A stretch of 44,367 nt of DNA from Spirochaetota bacterium (GTDB lineage Bacteria > Spirochaetota > UBA4802 > JAFGJZ01). The notes below the pieces were generated by a model. The model saw only the letters and a program-made list of their open reading frames with translations, was not told the origin of the DNA and ran no database searches. A program made the position numbers and the translations under genes. The DNA lies in contig JAQIBV010000022.1 in the NCBI GenBank assembly GCA_027858855.1, forward strand, positions 1-44,367, given 5' to 3'. Positions 40,250 through 44,367 of the stretch are shown piece after piece; positions within the stretch are counted from its first letter, which is position 1, and the number at the start of each line of letters is the position of its first letter.

Positions 40250-41146
40250 CTATTTGGGATCGTTAATATCGTATTCGTGCCTAATATAATCGAGATATTT
40301 TATAATGATTTTATAATACTTCTGTCTTTGTTTGGGTGTTGCGCTTTCAAATAAAGCCTTCATTACAACAGTTAGTTCGTAAACAGCCTTTTCTCTGGTT
40401 TTCTTGACAACACTGTTTTTTTCGTAGTTTTCGACAAAGGCCGCTTTATTCAGAAGATCAAAAGTGCAAATATCCGGTTGTTCTATGTGTTGGAAAGTAT
40501 TTCTGAATCTAGCCTTAATTGAATCACTTGCAAGATCATATTGTTCTTTCATTGTTAAAGCAAGTTCTTCAAGTTCTGTGTCAGAATATTTCGTGGCTTT
40601 CTTTTGAGGTTGTTTATCTGGTATGGGCTTAATTTGTCGAGTTTTCCCATCTTTTCCGGTTCGTTTGGCTGAACTGTCCAGTTTGGACAGTTGCTGTAAT
40701 CCTTTCCTTTTAGTGCCGACTGTTGTAGGACTTGCACTGAATTTTTCTGCAATTGCTCGATCTGATCGTGTAGGATTTTTTTCAAGCTCTCTTTCTATCA
40801 ATTTAGATTTTTGAGCCCGAGTAAGGTGTCTGCGATTGAGATTATCGTCAATGCAGAACTGCTCTCGTAAATTCATGGCAAGATCATCGAGCAATTCCAC
40901 TTTAACTTTCTTTATCCCTAATTCTTTGGCAATATTGAGTCTATTCGCTCCGGCAAGGATATAAACGGCTTTACTAATACTATAACCTTTAAGTGGTTCT
41001 CGGATTCCATGCTTTTTAATATCTAATTTGAGATTATAATAATCGGTATCACCCATGGGCATCATGCCCTGGACGTTTTGTAGTTCTTCTGATATTCGTA
41101 TTTTTTCAACCGGTAGTTCAATTATTTGTCCGGTTCTGTCACTCAT
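40250..41146 (-). CDS. ParB-like partition/regulator protein
   Basis: 298 aa on the minus strand. The N-terminal part (IELPVEKIRISEELQ, then AVYILAGANRLNIAKELGIK) is a ParB/Srx nucleotide-binding domain with the usual GERR box changed to GANR. The middle has an HTH (SDRAIAEKFSASPTTVGTKR at about 130) as in true ParB. The C-terminal about 90 residues are helical and could dimerise. It is divergent from parA, 257 bp away, an unusual arrangement since parA-parB are normally one operon. It may act as a centromere-binding protein or as a regulator of the divergent region. Confidence 0.7.
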   Translation of the reverse strand: MSDRTGQIIELPVEKIRISEELQNVQGMMPMGDTDYYNLKLDIKKHGIREPLKGYSISKAVYILAGANRLNIAKELGIKKVKVELLDDLAMNLREQFCIDDNLNRRHLTRAQKSKLIERELEKNPTRSDRAIAEKFSASPTTVGTKRKGLQQLSKLDSSAKRTGKDGKTRQIKPIPDKQPQKKATKYSDTELEELALTMKEQYDLASDSIKARFRNTFQHIEQPDICTFDLLNKAAFVENYEKNSVVKKTREKAVYELTVVMKALFESATPKQRQKYYKIIIKYLDYIRHEYDINDPK

Positions 41147-41182
41147 TGTTTAGCCCCTTTGTCTTTAAAAGCATTATTCCTT

Positions 41183-41210
41183 TCTTTATATGAATTGGAG
41201 AGATTGTCAA
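41183..41210 (-). promoter_or_regulatory. Minus-strand promoter of the ParB-like gene
   Basis: Read on the minus strand, TTGACA (41210-41205), a 16-bp spacer and TAAAGA (41188-41183) lie about 37 bp upstream of the start codon; the leader contains an AAAGGGG ribosome site. Confidence 0.55.
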
Positions 41211-41258
41211 ACCTTTATCTGTGCAGGGAAGGGGTACTTACAAAATCAGGTATCCGCT

Positions 41259-41269
41259 AATGAGACATA
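41259..41269 (+). repeat. AATGAGACATA repeat, copy 1 (parA-parB gap)
   Basis: First of four exact 11-bp copies in the partition/replication region (others at 41353, 42990, 43406). Here and at 42990 the context also agrees: GTATMC...CTAATGAGACATA and a nearby AATTAATATT. Located between the divergent parB-like and parA genes. Candidate centromere, iteron or operator. Confidence 0.7.
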
Positions 41270-41352
41270 ATTAATATTATCGGAAGTCATTTTTCTAAGG
41301 CTGATATTGATATACAGATTCTCAATATTTTGTAAAGAATTAAATAGTTGAC

Positions 41353-41363
41353 AATGAGACATA
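41353..41363 (+). repeat. AATGAGACATA repeat, copy 2 (parA upstream)
   Basis: Exact copy whose first base overlaps a TTGACA box (41348-41353) 51 bp upstream of the parA start. No convincing -10 is spaced to that box, so it may not be a promoter. A protein bound here would lie across the parA control region. Confidence 0.7.
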
Positions 41364-41403
41364 TTAGTTTAGGTCTTAAGAAAAAGCTCAAAAGAGAAAA
41401 TAT

Positions 41404-42153
41404 ATGTCACCACGAGTTATCTGTGTCTCCAATTTCAAAGGTGGTATTGGTAAGACAACGACATCGATCCACTTGGCTGAAATCATGAGCCAGAATTACA
41501 AGGTGCTGTTGATTGATACAGACCCTCAGGCCAACCTCACATCTTTTTACGATGTAGATTTTGAGGGATTGAAAAAGAACAATCTACTAACTGCACTTGA
41601 TAACGGTAATGTAAAGAAATCGATTTGGAAATTGTCAGATAGCCTTGATATCCTTCCTGCTACGATTCATCTTGCGGACTTCGAAAGCCGATTTGCAAAT
41701 GAGGCTGGAAAAGAACTTATAATGAAGGATTTGATCGAAAAACTGAAGTATGATCGAATTATAATCGATTGCCCTCCATCTATGGGTATTATTACTCGTA
41801 ATGTGATCTTTGCATCAGATACTATAGTAATTCCGGTGGATCCAGAAAGCTGGTCTGTAGAAGCTGCGCTTACCCTGGTAAGCAATATCGAGAACTTCAA
41901 AACTTCACGGTTAAAGCGGGAACTGTCGTTGGATCGAATATGTATTTTACCTGTAAAAATAGGTTCTTTAAGCATATATGATAAGAAATTTAAAGCTGTG
42001 ATCAATGAATATTTTGGCAACTACCCTATCCTACCCGCTATATCAACTCATGCACCGTTGAAAAAACAGTTAAATGATAAGATTGTCAAACGCTCTGGCA
42101 AAGTCTGGAATGAGTATAAACATGTTTGTGAGGTTATAAATGAAAATTCGTAA
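41404..42153 (+). CDS. parA: ParA partition ATPase
   Basis: 249 aa with the deviant Walker A KGGIGKTTT (residues 12-20), Asp38/Asp40 in LLIDTDPQAN, and IIIDCPPSMG near 116-125. This is a type I ParA without an N-terminal HTH (Ib-like), which moves plasmid copies with a DNA-bound partner. It overlaps the following gene by 14 nt, so that gene is the prime partner candidate. Together with the absence of an integrase it supports maintenance as a plasmid prophage. Confidence 0.92.
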   Translation: MSPRVICVSNFKGGIGKTTTSIHLAEIMSQNYKVLLIDTDPQANLTSFYDVDFEGLKKNNLLTALDNGNVKKSIWKLSDSLDILPATIHLADFESRFANEAGKELIMKDLIEKLKYDRIIIDCPPSMGIITRNVIFASDTIVIPVDPESWSVEAALTLVSNIENFKTSRLKRELSLDRICILPVKIGSLSIYDKKFKAVINEYFGNYPILPAISTHAPLKKQLNDKIVKRSGKVWNEYKHVCEVINENS

Positions 42154-42916
42154 ACAGACGGAATTGCTGGATATTTCGAAACTTTCTCCGGAAGAGAAGA
42201 TTGACTACATATCAGAAGTAGCAAATACAAGAGCCGATAATTTTGAAGATAATGACATCCAAATAAAGGTAGCAATAGACTCCCTGTATAATGATTTTTC
42301 CGGTCATTTTGAAGAAGCAACTGCAGATCAACAGATAATGATCTTGTCTAAGCTCCATTATATACAGGAGTTTTCAGCGTGGTTGATTGGTGAGTTCCTA
42401 ATGCGAATTAAAAACCAGATTGACGATCCGAATGACTCTCGAAAGTCCGATTATACGAGTATAAATGATTGGTTTAGGAAGAATGTGGAGTATATTCCTT
42501 TCTCTCATAGCCAAATGTATAACTACATCTCTATTCGAGAAAAAGCCGGACTTGAAAATTTTCTCAAATTAGGAGTACGAAAGACCATAGAGGTAATCAA
42601 AATCAGAGACGCAGCTTTAAGAGCCGAGGCCATACAACAGATATCTGAAAAAAACTATACTGCAATAGAAGCAAAAGAGTTGGTTTCTGAATTTCAAAAC
42701 AGAGAATATGAAGCAAAGTTAAGTGAAAAAGAAAAATTAAGACTTAAAAAAAGCAAAGACCGACAAAAAGTAAATTTTGATATTACCATGAGAAGTAATA
42801 AAATTGTAATAACTGCATCGGATAAACATGCTGCCGAATGTATAAACAACGCGATTCTTGATCTTGAACCCGCCATAAAAGACAGAGTTTTAAAACAACT
42901 CGAACAAAACCTATAA
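42140..42916 (+). CDS. ParA-linked DNA-binding protein (candidate partition partner)
   Basis: 258 aa, starting within parA. N-terminal acidic helical part, a middle part with FSHSQMYNYISIREKAGLEN then FLKLGVRKTIEVIKI that reads like an HTH, and a Lys/Glu-rich coiled coil before a small C-terminal domain. I cannot place it in the ParB family. It resembles in layout the ParA-linked plasmid proteins of spirochaetes (Borrelia PF49/PF50 type), only a loose likeness. By position it is the best candidate for the centromere-binding partner of ParA. Confidence 0.6.
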   Translation: MKIRKQTELLDISKLSPEEKIDYISEVANTRADNFEDNDIQIKVAIDSLYNDFSGHFEEATADQQIMILSKLHYIQEFSAWLIGEFLMRIKNQIDDPNDSRKSDYTSINDWFRKNVEYIPFSHSQMYNYISIREKAGLENFLKLGVRKTIEVIKIRDAALRAEAIQQISEKNYTAIEAKELVSEFQNREYEAKLSEKEKLRLKKSKDRQKVNFDITMRSNKIVITASDKHAAECINNAILDLEPAIKDRVLKQLEQNL

Positions 42917-42936
42917 TAAATTAAATATGCATAAAT

Positions 42937-42973
42937 CTGATAATGATATATAAAAATATATTATCATTATCAG
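42937..42973. repeat. 12-bp perfect inverted repeat after the parA operon
   Basis: CTGATAATGATA (42937-42948) and TATCATTATCAG (42962-42973) are perfect complements around a 13-bp all-AT spacer; no U-tract follows. Large, symmetric and directly after the parA-partner operon and 17 bp before a copy of the AATGAGACATA repeat: a candidate parS centromere or transcript-end hairpin. Confidence 0.65.
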
Positions 42974-42989
42974 TAAAGTGTATACCTCT

Positions 42990-43000
42990 AATGAGACATA
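42990..43000 (+). repeat. AATGAGACATA repeat, copy 3 (before the RHH promoter)
   Basis: Exact copy 17 bp upstream of the -35 box at 43017. Context CTCTAATGAGACATATTTT... then AATTAATATT agrees with copy 1 except for an about 8-base T insertion. Confidence 0.7.
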
Positions 43001-43016
43001 TTTTTTTTAATTAATA

Positions 43017-43043
43017 TTGACATTAATAAGACGGTAGTATTAC
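43017..43043 (+). promoter_or_regulatory. Promoter of the RHH gene
   Basis: TTGACA (43017-43022) and TATTAC (43038-43043) with a 15-bp spacer, 38 bp upstream of the ATG. Spacer is short, so strength is doubtful. GAGGGGT at 43057 lies too far for a normal ribosome site; the effective one may be ACAGGCG. Confidence 0.5.
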
Positions 43044-43080
43044 TCTGGTCTTACTTGAGGGGTACAGGCGACATATTAAT

Positions 43081-43260
43081 ATGAAGAAAATTACAGTCAC
43101 GATCAAAGACTCACATAAAGACTATCTCGATCACATGAAAGAAGTCGATCCTGATTATAATGTTTCGGAATATTTCCGCCGGTTCCTTGACGAGCAATTA
43201 TCCGGAGACGAATGGTATAATGATTACTTAAAAAAGCGAAAAGATACTCTTTTAGAGTAA
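43081..43260 (+). CDS. CopG-like ribbon-helix-helix protein
   Basis: 59 aa. The start KKITVTIKDS is a single strand of the type that inserts into the major groove, then a helix (HKDYLDHMKEV) and NVSEYFRRFLDEQL form helix-turn-helix B of an RHH fold. Acidic tail. Its position before a minus-strand RNA and a large gene resembles copG of pMV158-type plasmids, where CopG represses the copG-rep promoter to fix copy number. That role is inferred from gene order. Confidence 0.75.
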   Translation: MKKITVTIKDSHKDYLDHMKEVDPDYNVSEYFRRFLDEQLSGDEWYNDYLKKRKDTLLE

Positions 43261-43262
43261 GT

Positions 43263-43343
43263 AATAAAAAACCCCAAAGCTGGTAACTTTGAGGTTTTAT
43301 TCTGGTGCTGGTAACACCAAAGATTGACAAAATTTGTTTTGGT
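43263..43343 (-). ncRNA. Minus-strand antisense RNA candidate (about 80 nt)
   Basis: From a TSS near 43343 the minus strand makes two hairpins with the same 7-nt loop UUACCAG: 43319-43303 (TGGTG/CACCA) and 43298-43268. The second forms CCTCAAAG/CTTTGGGG fully paired with one U-G, followed by TTTTTTATT, a proper intrinsic terminator. On the + strand this stem has a C-A mismatch, so the terminator works best for the minus RNA. It is antisense to the leader between the RHH and rep-like genes, as RNA II is in pMV158. The sense loops CUGGUAA hold the U-turn pattern YUNR (CUGG) known from antisense recognition loops. Confidence 0.7.
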
Positions 43344-43349
43344 AAAATT

Positions 43350-43378
43350 AATGTACCGAAGTGGTATCGGTGCGTCAA
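43350..43378 (-). promoter_or_regulatory. Promoter of the minus-strand RNA
   Basis: Read on the minus strand, TTGACG (43378-43373), exactly 17 bp, then TACATT (43355-43350): a strong sigma-70-like promoter with no ORF downstream. The spacer contains a 5-bp inverted repeat (ACCGA 43355-43359 / TCGGT 43367-43371). Confidence 0.75.
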
Positions 43379-43405
43379 CTAATATTTTTTATTTTTCTAT
43401 GTTTT

Positions 43406-43416
43406 AATGAGACATA
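43406..43416 (+). repeat. AATGAGACATA repeat, copy 4 (before the rep-like gene)
   Basis: Exact copy between the minus-strand promoter and the rep-like gene, 53 bp upstream of its start. Repeats around both the control genes and the rep gene fit iterons or operators. Confidence 0.7.
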
Positions 43417-43446
43417 AGAAAAGTGTCATCTTGCCGTGTGATCCAG

Positions 43447-43463
43447 CACCTGTAAATCAGGTG
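43447..43463 (+). promoter_or_regulatory. Hairpin hiding the ribosome site of the rep-like gene
   Basis: CACCTG (43447-43452), loop TAAAT, CAGGTG (43458-43463). The 3' arm contains AGGTG, the only ribosome site at proper distance (5 nt) from GTG 43469, so the folded leader should lower translation. Confidence 0.6.
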
Positions 43464-43468
43464 TTAGG

Positions 43469-44347
43469 GTGCGATACAACAAACAAATAATTCGCCATCT
43501 CCTAAAAACTTCGGGCAAGAAGTCTATCAAGATCGATTACTTCTTGTATTGTGTGTGCAGACTTGAGTTTGCCAAACGTTCCGGATTGTTTAATATTGAT
43601 GATTTGGTTACTGTACTTCATGAAAAGTATGGTTTCAAGTCATTACATAATCGTCCAGGCAACGCCAAGGCCTGTTATAGGGAGAAGTATCTTAACCGTT
43701 TACGAAAATCCGTTTTGTTTACCGCAATAAACGAATCAACTTTCCGCTTTAACTCACAGAAAAAAATATTACGCCTTATCAACAAGCATTTTTGTACTGA
43801 AGGTATAGAGATTGATCCCGTTACACTCCAGAATCGAAAAGATTTCGTGAATATAGTATTAGGTCAGTACATGGATGGTAGCAGGTTTAAAGGTTATAAG
43901 AAGATGTCGGAAGAGACCGGCTTCTCTATGACTCGAATATTTGATGCAGCAAAGTCTAACCATGAAAACGGCTATGTCCAAAAACAAAATAATTTCATCC
44001 TGTACACTACAGAATCATTCCGAACTAAGAAGCTGGCCGACTGGGTTAGGGCGGAGTTCTGGAAGTACCATCGCATATTTACACCTGAACCGGTTAGAAT
44101 CGGTCGGGAATTTTATATATTGCTTTACGCACCCAATTCTTATTGCTCAAAAAACGTTGATCAAAGGCTAAACAGGCGACCGAATCAACCAATCTTTGAT
44201 AATAATAAGAGCTGGCTTAAGAATATAGACTCAAAATTCCGTAATTCCTATCGTATTCCTGATAATATCTATATGGTGAATGATTCCGTATTTTCGTTAT
44301 CAGACTATTTCAGCAACTACGGGGAGGCTAACTATAAGGCTTGTTAA
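43469..44347 (+). CDS. Unrecognised 292-aa protein, candidate plasmid replication initiator
   Basis: From GTG 43469 to TAA 44347. Basic, aromatic protein with helical N-terminal region (KTSGKKSIKIDYFLYCVCRL), a likely HTH at about residues 141-165 (GYKKMSEETGFSMTRIFDAA), and a C-terminal basic domain (RLNRRPNQP). It shows neither the HUH tyrosine motifs of rolling-circle Reps nor a clear RepA winged-helix pair, so it does not fit a known Rep family by eye. Evidence for a Rep role is context: CopG-like gene, antisense RNA, sequestered ribosome site, repeats and partition genes. The window ends 20 nt after the stop. Confidence 0.55.
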   Translation: MRYNKQIIRHLLKTSGKKSIKIDYFLYCVCRLEFAKRSGLFNIDDLVTVLHEKYGFKSLHNRPGNAKACYREKYLNRLRKSVLFTAINESTFRFNSQKKILRLINKHFCTEGIEIDPVTLQNRKDFVNIVLGQYMDGSRFKGYKKMSEETGFSMTRIFDAAKSNHENGYVQKQNNFILYTTESFRTKKLADWVRAEFWKYHRIFTPEPVRIGREFYILLYAPNSYCSKNVDQRLNRRPNQPIFDNNKSWLKNIDSKFRNSYRIPDNIYMVNDSVFSLSDYFSNYGEANYKAC

Positions 44348-44367
44348 GTTATAATAAAAAAGAAATT

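Noticed and set aside
41348-41376. parA promoter from TTGACA at 41348
   Set aside because: No reasonable -10 is found 15-19 bp downstream, so only the repeat is reported there.
43324-43352. Plus-strand promoter with TTGACA at 43324 for the rep-like gene
   Set aside because: The box at 17 bp is ATTAAT, a poor -10; TAAAAT is only 13 bp away. Too weak to list, although it may contribute.
1-44367. Circular junction between the two window ends
   Set aside because: Joining the ends leaves the first gene without ATG, GTG or TTG start after an in-frame stop, and no end repeat is visible. Completeness cannot be judged.

Overview
The window is most of the genome of a temperate, contractile-tailed (myovirus-type) phage that appears to live as a plasmid (a phage-plasmid). 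It is AT-rich, about 40 % GC by eye. Nearly all genes are on the + strand with ATGA/TAATG overlaps. The minus strand carries an Xre repressor plus DUF3800 gene near the left end and a ParB-like gene at 40250-41146. A complete head, neck, tail, baseplate, fibre and lysis set lies between 15.8 and 40.2 kb. I see no integrase or transposase. The right end instead has ParA, a ParA-linked partner gene, a ParB-like protein and what looks like a plasmid replication-control module. A probable unimolecular spanin (lipobox plus C-terminal membrane helix) implies a host with two membranes. A NrdD-type glycyl-radical peptide hints at an anaerobe. A spirochaete would fit but is only a guess.

Layout. 1-1.6 kb: tail of a cut gene, a small structured RNA with its own promoter and terminator, and a lysogeny-switch-like region with Xre repressor and two operators. 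1.6-6.4 kb: recombination genes (Bet/RecT annealing protein, Cas4/RecB-like nuclease with an FeS signature, SbcC-like ATPase, DEDDh exonuclease, SSB). 6.4-7.3 kb: frameshifted HNH gene followed by a class II tRNA-like structure with a 54-nt insert where the anticodon loop should be, then more RNA structure. 7.3-12.7 kb: small early genes, a replication initiator-like protein with internal 12-nt repeats, HNH, HTH, RusA-like resolvase, and a 54-aa peptide matching the glycyl-radical loop of anaerobic ribonucleotide reductase. 12.7-15.7 kb: ArdC-like antirestriction protein, ASCH protein, and a PAPS-reductase-like plus ParB/Srx-like pair (IbrA/IbrB type). 15.8-40.2 kb: terminase, metallopeptidase, portal, scaffold, P22-type coat, neck, sheath, tube, tail chaperone with a -1 slippery site, tape measure, baseplate, S74 fibre, and lysis genes, closed by a strong terminator. 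40.2-44.4 kb: partition and replication control.

The least expected result is at the right end. A small ribbon-helix-helix gene (43081-43260), a minus-strand RNA with good promoter and terminator signals (about 43343 to 43263), and an unrecognised 292-aa gene (43469-44347) lie in the same order as copG, antisense RNA II and repB of pMV158-type plasmids. The 292-aa protein is therefore proposed as the Rep, with its ribosome site inside a hairpin. An 11-bp motif, AATGAGACATA, occurs four times around parA, the RHH gene and the rep gene, and is a candidate iteron, centromere or operator.

All family names come from reading motifs by eye. No database search or folding program was run.
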